From contig RPRQ01000018.1 of the NCBI GenBank assembly GCA_003818205.1, positions 1 through 64,000 on the forward strand: a DNA stretch of 64,000 nt, given 5' to 3'. The notes beneath the pieces were generated by a model, which was not told the origin of the DNA, did no database searches, and saw only the letters and a list, made by a program, of their open reading frames with translations. Shown here in pieces: positions 1 to 9,344 of the stretch. The stretch comes from Bacteroidales bacterium. GTDB taxonomy: Bacteria > Bacteroidota > Bacteroidia > Bacteroidales > Tenuifilaceae. Position 1 is the first letter of the stretch. Each line of letters opens with the position of its first letter. The translations under genes were made by a program, and so were the position numbers.

Positions 1-170
1 TATACCATAATGTCATCCCTACGGGATTAAAATTAGAATAACAAGCGCACGTATTTTAGGCTTTTACATAATAAATGCTTGCGCTTACACAACAAAAAAT
101 TGTTGTAATATTTTATTTTTCTGTGTTTTAACACTTAATCAGCAGACCCTAGATAGAGCTATAGTGAAAT

Positions 171-210
171 AAAAAGCCCGAACTATTAATTTAATAGTTC
201 AGGCTTTTTA
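171..210 (-). terminator. Intrinsic terminator after the S41 protease gene
   Basis: An inverted repeat (AGCCCGAACTATTAA / TTAATAGTTCAGGCT, one mismatch) is flanked by A and T runs, so it can end transcription from either side. It lies 17 bp past the stop codon of the protease gene. Bases 1-170 show no gene; a small palindrome (ATCCC-TAC-GGGAT, 15-27) is the only structure I see there. Confidence 0.8.
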
Positions 211-226
211 GTATATCGAAAAAATA

Positions 227-1945
227 CTATGCGCTATGTGAAACCAAATCCTTTCGTGCAGTTGTTTTTAGCTGAGCCCTTATCCAACCTTGAATACTAA
301 GTTTTGGCGAAAGCATTGAGACTTCTTCGCTACTTAACTCCTTTTTATTAAAATACTCGATGGCTTTTTTTAGGGTCTCGTCAATTTCGAGGATAAAGGG
401 GTAGAATCCATCTTCATCAATGATATTACGAGCGATAACGGCCTTTATCTGGGTTTCAATGATTAATTTTGAATGGCTTATTTGGCGCTGATTTGCTGGA
501 ATCCCATTTCGTTCGGCAAAAGCAATAAACTCGCTTAGCAAATTGAAGCCATTGAGGTAGTTTTTAACCGATTCAAATTCTTTGATGCCCCTAACCTCAT
601 TTCTATGCCTCTCGGTAAAATCAAAGGCGAAACGGTAAATAAGGTTTCGGTTAGCAACCTTAGTCAGGTAAGGACTTATTCCATTGGTATCCAATGGAAT
701 GAATACATCGGGCATAATACCCCCTCCGCCATAAACAATTCTGCCCTTTGAGGTGTAATACTTCAGCGAGTCAGTAAATTTGATACTATCAACTTGCTGA
801 AATTCGCCGTGCTGAAAACGATTGCTTATATCGTTGAAATAGTTATCATCGTTACCTGAACTGTAAGGCTTTTGAATGCTACGACCCGATGGGGTATAGT
901 AACGTGCTGTTGTTAACCGAAGAGCCGAACCATCCTTGAAGTAAACCTGCTCTTGAACAAGTCCTTTGCCGAATGATCTGCGGCCAATAATTGTACCTCT
1001 ATCATTATCCTGAATTGCTCCAGCAAGAATTTCACTAGCCGATGCAGCGAATTCATCGATTAGAATAATGACTTTTTCATTAATACATTCACCCCCTGGG
1101 TTGGAGTAGATATTCTGACGTGACCTTGATTTACCTTGAGTATATACTATTAATCTTGTTGAATCGAGGAATTCATCGGCAATGTTGGTTGCTGCATCCA
1201 TATAGCCTCCAGTATTGCCTCGTAAATCGACAATTAATTTTTTCATTCCATACCCCTTGAGCTTTTCATTGGCTTTAAGAAATTCTTGGTATGTGGTTTT
1301 TGAGAATGTGTTTATTTTGATATAGCCAATATCATTGCTGGGCATGTAGCTAACATCAACGCTATAGATAGGTATTTTATCTCGGATTATATCAAAGTCA
1401 ATCAGCTCGTTAACCCCTTTTCTTTTCACCCCAATTTTTACTTTTGTACCTGTTGTCCCTTTTAACAACTTAGGAATGCTATCTGCAGGGAACTTTACCC
1501 CTGCAACGGTTTTTCCATTTATCTTGATAATTCTATCGCCCGATAGTACCCCTAATCTTTCCGATGGACCACCCTTTACAGGGCTTATTACTATAACGGT
1601 ATCGTTGGGCATGTTGTACTGAACGCCGATACCGTCAAAACCTCCCTCTAAAGGTTCGTTCATACCCTGAAATTCCTTGGCGGGAATATAGATTGAGTGA
1701 GGATCAAGATTCTTCAATACGGCAGGTAAGGTGAGCTCAACAAGTTGACCAATACCAACGGTATCAACATAATCATCTTCAATGTACTTGAGAACGCTGG
1801 TAAGCTTATCGGTTTTTGGGTTAACAAGCAAACTCGTTCTGCCAGAACCCTTGTTGATTTTGAACCCAATGATTATACCAATAATAAGAACAACCCCCAA
1901 AACGATTGGGTAGATGATATCCTTTTTTCTATTCTCGTAAATCAT
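227..1945 (-). CDS. S41 family C-terminal processing peptidase (CtpA/Prc-like)
   Basis: A 572-residue membrane-anchored serine protease. Residues 10-29 form one N-terminal membrane segment, so the catalytic part should face the periplasm. A PDZ domain follows (about 95-180, with the GDRIIKING core), then the S41 fold. The nucleophile region is DEFAASASE and the catalytic lysine lies in RSFGKGLVQ, as in tail-specific proteases that work with a Ser/Lys dyad. The length is normal for the Bacteroidota S41 family. Family members cut periplasmic or outer-membrane proteins from their C-terminal side; the substrate cannot be told from sequence. The gene starts 9 bp after the dCMP deaminase stop codon, so the two are probably co-transcribed. 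Confidence 0.95.
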   Translation of the reverse strand: MIYENRKKDIIYPIVLGVVLIIGIIIGFKINKGSGRTSLLVNPKTDKLTSVLKYIEDDYVDTVGIGQLVELTLPAVLKNLDPHSIYIPAKEFQGMNEPLEGGFDGIGVQYNMPNDTVIVISPVKGGPSERLGVLSGDRIIKINGKTVAGVKFPADSIPKLLKGTTGTKVKIGVKRKGVNELIDFDIIRDKIPIYSVDVSYMPSNDIGYIKINTFSKTTYQEFLKANEKLKGYGMKKLIVDLRGNTGGYMDAATNIADEFLDSTRLIVYTQGKSRSRQNIYSNPGGECINEKVIILIDEFAASASEILAGAIQDNDRGTIIGRRSFGKGLVQEQVYFKDGSALRLTTARYYTPSGRSIQKPYSSGNDDNYFNDISNRFQHGEFQQVDSIKFTDSLKYYTSKGRIVYGGGGIMPDVFIPLDTNGISPYLTKVANRNLIYRFAFDFTERHRNEVRGIKEFESVKNYLNGFNLLSEFIAFAERNGIPANQRQISHSKLIIETQIKAVIARNIIDEDGFYPFILEIDETLKKAIEYFNKKELSSEEVSMLSPKLSIQGWIRAQLKTTARKDLVSHSA

Positions 1946-1954
1946 ATAATTTTT

Positions 1955-2395
1955 TTATAAATCTATTTTTACTACCTCTATTTTTGCACGTTGAAGCAAT
2001 TCAATGCCTTCAAATTTATGATAATCATCCTTATATACAACCCTTCGAATCCCCGATTGTATAATCAGCTTTGCGCACTCAACGCATGGCGATGAGGTAA
2101 CGTATAGCGTGGCACCTTCGCTGCTATTATTCGACTTGGCAACCTTGGTAATGGCGTTAGCCTCGGCGTGGAGTACGTATGGTTTTGTTTTGCCCTCCTC
2201 GTCTTCGCAAATATTCTCGAAGCCCGAAGGGGTTCCGTTAAACCCATCGGAGATAATCATGCGACCCTTAACGATAAGGGCACCAACCTGACGGCGAGTA
2301 CAATAAGAATTTTTAGCCCAAATCTGAGCCATTTCAAGGTAGCGGCGATCGAACTGATCCTGCCTGTCGCCGTATGGATACAGCTCCTGTTGCAT
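1955..2395 (-). CDS. dCMP deaminase / ComE-type cytidine and deoxycytidylate deaminase family
   Basis: 146 residues. The zinc site is plain: H77-A-E79 and P-C104-x-x-C107, with E79 as the proton shuttle. Family members deaminate dCMP to dUMP in the cytosol to supply thymidylate synthesis. The open frame extends further upstream, but that extension runs through a terminator and the tRNA-Leu gene. I therefore chose the ATG at 2393-2395 (protein begins MQQELYPYGD), which lies just after the tRNA terminator. It is probably read together with the downstream S41 protease gene, 9 bp away. The dCMP deaminase role is the usual one for this length and motif set, but related RNA or drug deaminases share the zinc motif. 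Confidence 0.9.
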   Translation of the reverse strand: MQQELYPYGDRQDQFDRRYLEMAQIWAKNSYCTRRQVGALIVKGRMIISDGFNGTPSGFENICEDEEGKTKPYVLHAEANAITKVAKSNNSSEGATLYVTSSPCVECAKLIIQSGIRRVVYKDDYHKFEGIELLQRAKIEVVKIDL

Positions 2396-2410
2396 GGTTA
2401 GCTGTTTATA

Positions 2411-2437
2411 AAAAAACCCTCGATCCGAGGGTTTTTT
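2411..2437 (-). terminator. Terminator of tRNA-Leu
   Basis: Hairpin AAAAAACCCTCG-AT-CGAGGGTTTTTT directly after the tRNA and before the deaminase start codon. It marks the end of the tRNA transcript and argues against the longer deaminase reading frame. Confidence 0.85.
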
Positions 2438-2444
2438 CGGTTTG

Positions 2445-2528
2445 TACCCGGGGCCGGGATCGAACCGGCACGGTATCGCTACCACTGGTGTTTGAGACCA
2501 GCGCGTCTACCAATTCCGCCACCCGGGC
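2445..2528 (-). tRNA. tRNA-Leu (anticodon CAA)
   Basis: 84 nt, class II tRNA with a long variable arm. Acceptor strands GCCCGGG and CCCGGGT pair; the anticodon loop is CTCAAAC, giving CAA. The T arm is CCGGTTCGATCCCGG. The 3' CCA is not encoded. Confidence 0.95.
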
Positions 2529-2552
2529 AGTAAATATAAGAACTTTGGGTTG

Positions 2553-2583
2553 CGAAGATAGAAAGTTTATTTGGTTTAGGCAA
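2553..2583 (-). promoter_or_regulatory. Putative promoter of tRNA-Leu
   Basis: On the minus strand there is TTG, 20 nt, then TATCTTCG, one mismatch from the Bacteroidota -7 consensus TAnnTTTG. It lies 25 bp before the tRNA 5' end, a sensible distance. Confidence 0.5.
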
Positions 2584-2610
2584 CGGTTGTTGCAAAGATT
2601 AACAGATATT

Positions 2611-2650
2611 AAAAATGTCATTCTACATTTTGAGTAGAATGACATTTTTT
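2611..2650 (-). terminator. Terminator after the YD-repeat-like lipoprotein gene
   Basis: Inverted repeat AAAAATGTCATTCTAC / GTAGAATGACATTTTTT with a 7-nt loop, 50 bp past the lipoprotein stop codon. Symmetric, so it could work both ways. Confidence 0.8.
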
Positions 2651-2700
2651 TAGAAAGTGAAGAGTATCTATAAGTATTCTCTATCTCAAGGAAATATTAA

Positions 2701-3594
2701 TCAATAGTACTCGATTTCTATGCGATAATCATAATCTATACTTTTTGTTTTATTAGTTGAATAAGAGGACAGTATTGATATTGAGGTAGGGAAGTTATTT
2801 TCGTTATATTTATAAACGAAAGTTTCACTTTCAATTTCGCTTGGGAAAGAGGGGTATATTTTTTCATTTGATATCGCGTTGTTTTTGCTTACCATTATCA
2901 TTCCGGTTGGACGGGTATATGCTGCTGCGTTAAAATCCCACATCGGATTATTTTTGGTGTCGTATTGGAAAGTTTTTGTATAACAAATATCACTAGTTAG
3001 TTTTGTTCCCACGAATCTGCTAGGATTTTTCCCAGTAAGCGCTTTTAGGATTAGTGCTTTATGAATTCTTTTTGAAGGATTATTTTTCTTTTGAACGGTG
3101 AAGTAGGAGGTCTCTTTAGATATATTGTTGTTTGACCACTCATAGATGGATGATTCTTCCAAAGACCAAGCCGTTGAATACTTCTCGTAGTACTTATATT
3201 TTTCAATCAGCTTATTAGCGTTATAATCTATTACTTCTTTACTCTCTTCGTACCAATCGTAGTAGGAGTACATCGTTACTTGATTCTCGGTATATGAAAA
3301 TACCGTTTTTCCAACTTTAAACTCAGCTGAATCAAATTCTTCTACTATTTTAATTGTCCCATCTGAATTATAGGTAACAGTATTATAACCATTAGGGCCA
3401 TTATCTTCATAAAAATTGATTTTCTCAACCCTATTCTGTGAATCATACTCATATGAAGCTTTGTATATTTCTTCAGGATCGATAAATGTTATGGATTTAA
3501 TAAGTCCAGAAGGGTTGCCTTCGGTTTCTTTATCTTTACAACCATAATTGAAAAGTAAAACCAATGCGAGTAGCGGTAGGATAATTTTTTTCAT
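2701..3594 (-). CDS. Lipoprotein of unknown function with YD-repeat-like strands
   Basis: 297 residues. An N-terminal lipoprotein signal ends in FNYGC with Cys19 as the lipidation site, so the mature protein should sit in a membrane facing the periplasm or surface. The rest is rich in Tyr, Asn and Lys, with recurring pieces of the form YEYDSQNRVEKINFYEDNG and YNENNFPTS, which resemble the strands of RHS/YD-repeat proteins common in Bacteroidota. No catalytic motif is visible. It stands alone, with its own terminator downstream. The function is unknown. Confidence 0.8.
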   Translation of the reverse strand: MKKIILPLLALVLLFNYGCKDKETEGNPSGLIKSITFIDPEEIYKASYEYDSQNRVEKINFYEDNGPNGYNTVTYNSDGTIKIVEEFDSAEFKVGKTVFSYTENQVTMYSYYDWYEESKEVIDYNANKLIEKYKYYEKYSTAWSLEESSIYEWSNNNISKETSYFTVQKKNNPSKRIHKALILKALTGKNPSRFVGTKLTSDICYTKTFQYDTKNNPMWDFNAAAYTRPTGMIMVSKNNAISNEKIYPSFPSEIESETFVYKYNENNFPTSISILSSYSTNKTKSIDYDYRIEIEYY

Positions 3595-3695
3595 AGTTAG
3601 AAATTAAGTTAGTGTAATTTTAAATAAGGTTTAATCACCTCTATTATAAATTAAAATTATGAAAAATAATTGAAAAAGCAAGTTGTGTCAGCGAA

Positions 3696-5606
3696 TTAAT
3701 GTAGTATTTTCTGTTTTACAGCATTTTTTGCTGAACTATAGATTCCTTCAGCATCAAACCCACACTCCTTGTACAGCTGTTGCTGAGTTCCGTGTTCTAC
3801 GAATCGGTCGGGGATACCTAGCCTTATAACATTTGTACTATACTTATTATCGTTCAGCCATTCAACTACTGCGCTACCAAAACCTCCTGGTAGGCAACCA
3901 TCCTCAACCGTAATAATGGTTTCGAATTTTTGTCCTATGATTTTGAGAAGTTCTTCATCGATTGGTTTTACAAAACGCATGTTGTAATGAGCAACGCTGA
4001 TTCCTTCAGATTCAAGCCGATTAGCTGCGGTTGCCGCTAGATTTCCAATATGCCCTATGGTTAAAAACGCTATATCGCTTCCTTCTTTTAGAATTTGTCC
4101 TTTCCCAATAGCAATTTGGGTTAGGGGTTTTATCCAATCAACCATAACCCCTGCGCCCCTTGGGTAGCGGATGGAGATTGGTGCACCACCTTCTAGCTGA
4201 GCGGTGTACATCATATTTCGCAATTCCTCCTCGTTCATAGGAGCGGCAACCACCATATTTGGTATGCTACGAAGGTAGGCTATATCGTAAGCACCATGGT
4301 GTGTGGCACCATCATCGCCAACTAAACCGCCACGGTCGAGGCAGAATACGACCTGAAGGTTTTGCAGTGCAACATCGTGAATAATCTGGTCGTAGGCCCT
4401 CTGCATAAACGATGAGTAGATATTGCAGAATGGCACATAGCCTTCTGCGGCTAATCCGGCCGAAAAAGTAACAGCATGCTGCTCGGCTATACCCACATCA
4501 AATGTTCTATCGGGCATCAGCTCCATCATGATATTCATTGAGCATCCGCTAGCCATAGCAGGTGTAACGCCAACGATCCTGCTGTTCATCGATGCCAGCT
4601 CAACAAGGGTTCTGCCGAATACCTCCTGATATTTGGGAGGAGTAGGTTTATCGGGTGTTATAACTATTCTCTTACCTGTCGTTTTATCGAATGCTCCAGG
4701 TGCATGGTAAAGGGTTTGGTTCTCTTCAGCTGCAGTAAAACCTTTTCCTTTAACAGTAATACAATGGAGTAGTTTTGGCCCAGGAATATCCTTTAAATCG
4801 CTTAATAGTTTTGTTAGATATACAACATCGTGCCCATCGACTGGTCCAAAATAGCGAAAACCAAGCGATTCAAAAAGATTGCTCTGCTTGAGTAGTGTTG
4901 CTTTAATGGCGTTCTCGATTTTTTGAATTGCCGAACGTGTTTTAGGACCAAGTTTATCTAACCTCCCGAGTAGATTCCAAATATCATTCTTAAATTTGTT
5001 GTATGTTTTAGAAGTGGTTATATCTAGCAGATACTCCTTCATGGCTCCAACATTGGGGTCGATGGCAATATTGTTATCGTTAAGGATTACCAATAGATTT
5101 GATTTCTGAATGCCCCCATTGTTCATCCCCTCAAAGGCAAGTCCTCCGGTAAGCGAGCCATCGCCTATTATGGCTACAACCTGTCGATCTTTTCCTTCTT
5201 TCTGCGATGCGATGGCCATACCCAATGCTGCCGATATTGATGTTGATGAGTGCCCTGTACCAAAAGAGTCGTACTCGCTCTCGCTTCGTTTTGGAAATCC
5301 GCTGATGCCTTTATATTTCCTGTTGGTATGGAAATCCTTTTTACGACCAGTTAAAATCTTATGACCATATGCTTGATGCCCAACATCCCAAATAATTCTA
5401 TCTTCAGGGGTGTTGAAGATATAGTGTAAGGCAACGGTTAGCTCTACAACGCCTAGACTTGCCCCCAAATGCCCTGGATTTTCGCAAACAACATCGATAA
5501 TAAACTGCCTAAGCTCGTTGCTTAGCTGCACGAGCTGTTCGGGTTCGAGTTTCTTTAAATCGCTAGGATAATTAATCTGATCTAGCAAAGGGTAGCTAAC
5601 GCTCAT
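3696..5606 (-). CDS. dxs: 1-deoxy-D-xylulose-5-phosphate synthase
   Basis: 636 residues, full length for DXS. The enzyme condenses pyruvate and glyceraldehyde 3-phosphate, using thiamine diphosphate, in the first step of the MEP isoprenoid pathway. Seen: the ThDP/Mg motif [16 protein letters not shown], the N-terminal GHxxYxHKIxTGR region, the pyrimidine-domain motif [15 protein letters not shown] and the C-terminal transketolase domain ([12 protein letters not shown]). The open frame reaches to 5657, but the extra 17 residues look like leader sequence; I chose the ATG at 5604-5606, giving [10 protein letters not shown], which fits the family N-terminus. Confidence 0.97.
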   Translation of the reverse strand: MSVSYPLLDQINYPSDLKKLEPEQLVQLSNELRQFIIDVVCENPGHLGASLGVVELTVALHYIFNTPEDRIIWDVGHQAYGHKILTGRKKDFHTNRKYKGISGFPKRSESEYDSFGTGHSSTSISAALGMAIASQKEGKDRQVVAIIGDGSLTGGLAFEGMNNGGIQKSNLLVILNDNNIAIDPNVGAMKEYLLDITTSKTYNKFKNDIWNLLGRLDKLGPKTRSAIQKIENAIKATLLKQSNLFESLGFRYFGPVDGHDVVYLTKLLSDLKDIPGPKLLHCITVKGKGFTAAEENQTLYHAPGAFDKTTGKRIVITPDKPTPPKYQEVFGRTLVELASMNSRIVGVTPAMASGCSMNIMMELMPDRTFDVGIAEQHAVTFSAGLAAEGYVPFCNIYSSFMQRAYDQIIHDVALQNLQVVFCLDRGGLVGDDGATHHGAYDIAYLRSIPNMVVAAPMNEEELRNMMYTAQLEGGAPISIRYPRGAGVMVDWIKPLTQIAIGKGQILKEGSDIAFLTIGHIGNLAATAANRLESEGISVAHYNMRFVKPIDEELLKIIGQKFETIITVEDGCLPGGFGSAVVEWLNDNKYSTNVIRLGIPDRFVEHGTQQQLYKECGFDAEGIYSSAKNAVKQKILH

Positions 5607-5696
5607 AATCAACCTCGGATGTTTATCGTTTGCAAAGTTAAATAAATTAACCTGCAAAAACTCTTTTTGTTTAACGATGGGTAATGGGTATTATTT

Positions 5697-5704
5697 TATC
5701 TTTG
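5697..5704 (+). promoter_or_regulatory. Putative -7 box of the OmpA-like gene
   Basis: TATCTTTG matches TAnnTTTG exactly and lies 39 bp before the chosen ATG. A -33 TTTG at the usual 19-21 nt is not clear. Confidence 0.45.
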
Positions 5705-5742
5705 CTATAATTGAATTTATAACGATTGTTAAAACTGCATCT

Positions 5743-6774
5743 ATGATACAATTTAAGAAACCCCTTTACGTCTGCTTTGTATTAGCCTCATTTCTGTTTG
5801 GATGTGTTCCTGCCAAAGAGTTTCAAGCGTTACAGGATAAAAATCTAAAATGTGAAGATGAGCGCGAAAAGTTTTCAACCGAGAACGAATCGCTTAATGT
5901 TCGAGTTGCAGAGTGCGATACAAAGTTAAAAGTACTCCAAAAGGAGGTTGATGTTCTTATGGCCGATAGCGTGAGCCGTTCGGTTGAGCTAAAAACACTC
6001 AAAGAAGATTTTGAGAGAATTACAGTAAAATATAACGAGCTACAGCAGCTACAAACCAACCTGATGCAGGGCAATCAGAAGGAGACTCGCAAAGTGCTTA
6101 GTCAACTCCAGATAACCCAAAAGGAGTTGCAGGAAAGGGAGGATGCACTTAAAGAGCTTGAAAGAAAACTTCTACTCCGTAAGAATAATTTGGATAAGAT
6201 GCAGGTCAATCTTGATAATCTGAATAAAGAGCTTGAAGCCCGCAATGCACGGTTGATTGAACTCGAAAAGATATTACGAAGTAAAGATTCTCTTGTTTTG
6301 GCTCTAAAGAAGAAAGTTACCGATGCCCTATATGGTTTTGTAGGGAAAGGGTTGAGTATTAAGATGAAGAATGGCAAGGTTTACGTATCGTTGGAGGAGA
6401 ACCTAATGTTTAAATCAGGTAAATACGATGTTGACCCCAAAGGGGCTGCCGCTTTAAAACAGCTAATTCCTGTGCTTGAGCAGAATCCCGACATTAATAT
6501 TATGGTTGAAGGTCATACCGATGATGTAACCTACAAAGGAAAAGGCGAGCTGCTCGATAATTGGGACTTAAGCACTAAACGTGCTACAACCATTCTACGA
6601 ATTTTAGTGACTGGCACCAAGATTAGCCCTGCAAGAGTTACCGCTGCTGGTCGCAGTCAATACGTTCCGCTCGAAAAAGGCAAAACACCCGAGGCTCGCC
6701 AGAAAAATCGTAGAACTGAGATTATTCTGACTCCAAAACTCGACGAATTATTTAAGATATTGGAGGCGAATTAG
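5743..6774 (+). CDS. OmpA-family lipoprotein with long coiled coil (peptidoglycan-binding)
   Basis: 343 residues. The ATG at 5743 gives a lipoprotein signal ending in FLFGC, with Cys21 as the lipid site; the reading frame extends 22 codons upstream but without a signal-like start. Residues about 25-200 are a continuous heptad-rich coiled coil (many E, L, K and R). The last part is an OmpA C-terminal domain (about 215-335), with VEGHTDD and RQKNRRTEI, the residues that contact diaminopimelate in peptidoglycan. It likely anchors an envelope to the cell wall through a long rod. Its stop codon overlaps that of the convergent NadD-like gene. Confidence 0.9.
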   Translation: MIQFKKPLYVCFVLASFLFGCVPAKEFQALQDKNLKCEDEREKFSTENESLNVRVAECDTKLKVLQKEVDVLMADSVSRSVELKTLKEDFERITVKYNELQQLQTNLMQGNQKETRKVLSQLQITQKELQEREDALKELERKLLLRKNNLDKMQVNLDNLNKELEARNARLIELEKILRSKDSLVLALKKKVTDALYGFVGKGLSIKMKNGKVYVSLEENLMFKSGKYDVDPKGAAALKQLIPVLEQNPDINIMVEGHTDDVTYKGKGELLDNWDLSTKRATTILRILVTGTKISPARVTAAGRSQYVPLEKGKTPEARQKNRRTEIILTPKLDELFKILEAN

Positions 6775-7403
6775 ATGGTTGAATAGATATTTTGAAAGAG
6801 GTTATTATCCAATATATACTTCCGTAAATTTTCATGGATATCATCAACCCGTTTTTCCGACAATTTTGTTCGGATTTTAGTTGATGATAGCGTGGTATAA
6901 GGGGTATTGAAGAATACGGTTTTGCCTTTAATCTGCATTTGAATTTCTTCTTCACAATAATAAACCCCACGAATACCAATGTAGTGGTCCAATTGGCATA
7001 GACCAGGATAATATGGTCGTGAAAAGCAATCGGCACCGCAAATTATTGCTGTGTAGATGTTCTTTTCCTTCAGCTGATCACAAAGGGATGTAAATTTGTT
7101 ATATTGAACTCCATGGATAAATGATGGATGAATAATAAATATCCTCTGGGAATACCTAGAAATGGACTTGAGTATAAGCATCATATTAATCCGATGTTCG
7201 ATAGGCACCAGGATCTCCTTTTTATCAGGATGATGTGAATGTGGGCAAAAAACAACATAATCGACAAAATTCTCTAACGCATACTCAGCTATTGCAATAT
7301 GCCCTTCATGTATTGGGTTGAATGAACCTCCAAGGAAGCCAATTCTGCAAGGTGCCATTGCCTCCAAATCCTGCTGTTGCGTAATTATCTCTTTCGAATC
7401 CAT
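6771..7403 (-). CDS. Nicotinate-nucleotide adenylyltransferase-like protein (NadD family, divergent)
   Basis: 210 residues. The nucleotidyltransferase signature GGSFNPIHEGH is intact near the N-terminus, and the second motif SSTKIR is near the C-terminus, as in NadD. True NadD adenylates nicotinate mononucleotide in NAD synthesis. The middle of the protein is less like standard NadD, so a related specificity is possible. Start uncertain: the frame begins at 7403, but the Met at 7358 (MAPCRIGFLG) gives a shorter, equally typical N-terminus. Its stop codon (TAA, 6771-6773) shares bases with the TAG of the convergent OmpA-like gene. Confidence 0.75.
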   Translation of the reverse strand: MDSKEIITQQQDLEAMAPCRIGFLGGSFNPIHEGHIAIAEYALENFVDYVVFCPHSHHPDKKEILVPIEHRINMMLILKSISRYSQRIFIIHPSFIHGVQYNKFTSLCDQLKEKNIYTAIICGADCFSRPYYPGLCQLDHYIGIRGVYYCEEEIQMQIKGKTVFFNTPYTTLSSTKIRTKLSEKRVDDIHENLRKYILDNNLFQNIYSTI

Positions 7404-7565
7404 TCTATCTGAACCAACTGCAAACCATTTTCCTATGGTATAATCATTTAAAAATAATCATTTTCTCAGAAATCCTAGCATTTATAGTTAAATTCCAATA
7501 CCCAATACTTAATATTGATATATTTTTAAGCTATATTGCATAGCAAATCCTTAAAATATCAAACA

Positions 7566-8711
7566 ATGAAGAAGGCTCTTAAAATTTTCGGTCTAGCAAT
7601 TCTATTGGGACTAATTGTGTGTTTAGCCATTCCCCGAAACCATTACATCGTTAGGGCGCTAATTCACCAGCTCCCCAATATTGACGACTATAAAATTTTT
7701 GAGAATCGGGTTATTTCTAAGGGTGATGCCCAGAAATGGAGAGTATCAGAGAAATACAATAATTACCATTTTAGTCAGGAGCAGTTTGCCTATTTCGATT
7801 CATATAAAACCGTTGCCTATTTAGTTGTAAAGGATACCATGCTCCTTTCTGAGACCTATTTTGGAGGGTATGATAAGGATTCGTACTCAAACTCCTTTTC
7901 GATGTCGAAAAGCGTTGTTAGCCTTCTGATAGGTTGTGCTATTCAGGATGGTTATATCAAGGATATTAATCAACCCCTAAGCGATTTTATCTCAGAGTAT
8001 AAAAAGGGCGAAAGATCGAAGATAACGATACGAAATCTGCTCTCGATGAGCTCAAATCTTAGCTGGGATGAATCGTATAGCAGTTTATTCTCTATCACAA
8101 CTCAAGCATACTATGGGAATGATGTGAAAAGGATAGTGTTAAATCTTCACTCATTGGGAGAACCAGGAAAGTATTTCGACTATAGGGGCAGCGATCCCCA
8201 GCTGCTCGCCTTGGCGATTGAGGCGGTTTCAGGTAAAAAACTATCGGAATACGCATCTGAAAAACTCTGGATACCATTGGGAGCAGAACACAATGCGCTC
8301 TGGAATCTCGATAGAAAGGATGGAACAGAGAAGGCTTCTTGCTGCTTCAACTCCAATGCCCGCGATTTTGCCCGTTTAGGTCAGCTTGTGCTCAATAAGG
8401 GGAGATGGAAGGGGGTACAACTTCTTCCTGAATGGTATTTGAGCGAAGCCACATCGCCGGTTACGGAATTGATAGATAAGGAGCTGAATAAACCGAATCA
8501 GCGCTATGGGTATCAGTGGTGGCACCTAAATTACAAGAACTATAGCATCAAATATGCTCGTGGAATCCTCGGGCAGTATATATTTGTCATCCCAGAGCTG
8601 AATGCGGTAATCGTTCGGTTGGGGCATAAGCGGAATGATGTTAAGATCGATGGACACCCCGAGGATGTATATAGATACCTTGATTTTGGTTTTGATATTA
8701 TCAATCAATAG
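7566..8711 (+). CDS. Serine hydrolase, beta-lactamase class C family (first paralogue)
   Basis: 381 residues with one N-terminal membrane segment (6-22), so probably periplasmic and membrane-tethered. The active-site SxxK is S112-M-S-K115, within NSFSMSKSV; the second element is Y206-R-G in the context PGKYFDYRGSD. Members of this family (COG1680) are esterases, peptidases or beta-lactamase relatives; the substrate is unknown. ATG at 7566 chosen, since the upstream extension starts at a TTG and lacks a signal. A close paralogue follows 634 bp downstream on the same strand. The two share most motifs but this copy lacks a block of roughly 55-60 residues found in the other. Confidence 0.88.
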   Translation: MKKALKIFGLAILLGLIVCLAIPRNHYIVRALIHQLPNIDDYKIFENRVISKGDAQKWRVSEKYNNYHFSQEQFAYFDSYKTVAYLVVKDTMLLSETYFGGYDKDSYSNSFSMSKSVVSLLIGCAIQDGYIKDINQPLSDFISEYKKGERSKITIRNLLSMSSNLSWDESYSSLFSITTQAYYGNDVKRIVLNLHSLGEPGKYFDYRGSDPQLLALAIEAVSGKKLSEYASEKLWIPLGAEHNALWNLDRKDGTEKASCCFNSNARDFARLGQLVLNKGRWKGVQLLPEWYLSEATSPVTELIDKELNKPNQRYGYQWWHLNYKNYSIKYARGILGQYIFVIPELNAVIVRLGHKRNDVKIDGHPEDVYRYLDFGFDIINQ

Positions 8712-8732
8712 TTCGCTAATAATAAGGGCTAG

Positions 8733-8772
8733 AGTCTTTACATCCTAAAACTTTCAATAACCTCTAGCCTTA
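8733..8772 (+). terminator. Possible weak terminator after the first serine hydrolase
   Basis: Stem AAGGGCTAGAG / CTCTAGCCTT with a long loop (about 20 nt), 21 bp after the stop codon. No clear T run follows, so termination is uncertain. Confidence 0.3.
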
Positions 8773-8983
8773 CTTCGTTACATCATCGATTTAGCGATGG
8801 CATAAGATTGAGTTTATAAAACTCCCAGATAAGTTTAGGTGATAGCCTAAGATAATTAACGTCAGTTCGATGTAAAAAACAATTTAAGTGCTATGTTATC
8901 AGTATTTTACTTTGAGGGGAGAAATGGAATAATGGAATATTGGAAGAAAAAAGTTAGAAGAAACCCCATTATTGACTTCGTCG

Positions 8984-8999
8984 TCCGGCAACTGCCGGA
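8984..8999. repeat. 16-nt palindrome P2 nested in element copy 1
   Basis: TCCGGCAACTGCCGGA, arms TCCGGCA/TGCCGGA around AC. Its exact reverse complement is found inside a defective tRNA-Gly copy at 56539-56554. Confidence 0.8.
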
Positions 9000-9019
9000 T
9001 CGCTCAAGTTCCACTATTC

Positions 9020-9039
9020 CCTGCCTACCGGCAGGCAGG
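9020..9039. repeat. 20-nt palindrome P1 nested in element copy 1
   Basis: CCTGCCTACCGGCAGGCAGG. The reverse complement, CCTGCCTGCCGGTAGGCAGG, is found in defective tRNA-Asn (19398-19417) and tRNA-Gly (56263-56282) copies, and a shorter form is at 62184-62199. Confidence 0.85.
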
Positions 9040-9344
9040 CATCATTCCAATTCCAAATGAAAAATTTGTAACAAATTACAATTTAGAGTATTACCACTAT
9101 TTCTTAAATCGAACTCACGTTAATTAAGAATATATAGTCAATTCCATTTCCTCCTTACTTTACAGCAGCTGGAGAGAACAAACACTGAGGTGCGTTAATA
9201 GAAAGAGTTTTTTAGAGATACCTTAATGGAGGGTATATAGAATTTCCCCTATAGCTTTACAGCAATAGTAAATTTTAATTTTAAATTCATTTTTATTCTA
9301 AATTGCATATCATTTTAGACGATATATTAATAAATTCTAAAGAT

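Larger units (their letters stand above)
8853..9126. mobile_element. MITE-like inverted-repeat element, copy 1 (274 bp), non-coding
   Basis: The ends are 23-bp inverted repeats matching at 21 of 23 positions: left 8853-8875 (contains TTAACGTCAGTTCGATGTAA), right 9104-9126 (contains TTAAATCGAACTCACGTTAA). No coding sequence lies inside. Two smaller palindromes are nested in it (8984-8999 and 9020-9039). A second complete copy is at 42389-42604 and a one-ended copy at 40387. No transposase is in the window, so any movement would be in trans. The rest of the 633-bp gap between the two serine hydrolase genes shows no gene. Confidence 0.65.

Noticed and set aside
2396-2485. 30-codon upstream extension of the deaminase gene
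   Set aside because: It runs through the tRNA-Leu gene and its terminator; the start at 2395 is a better fit to the family.
2406-2645. Open frame of 79 codons over tRNA-Leu
   Set aside because: Translation of a tRNA gene (typical AELVDAL pattern), not a protein.
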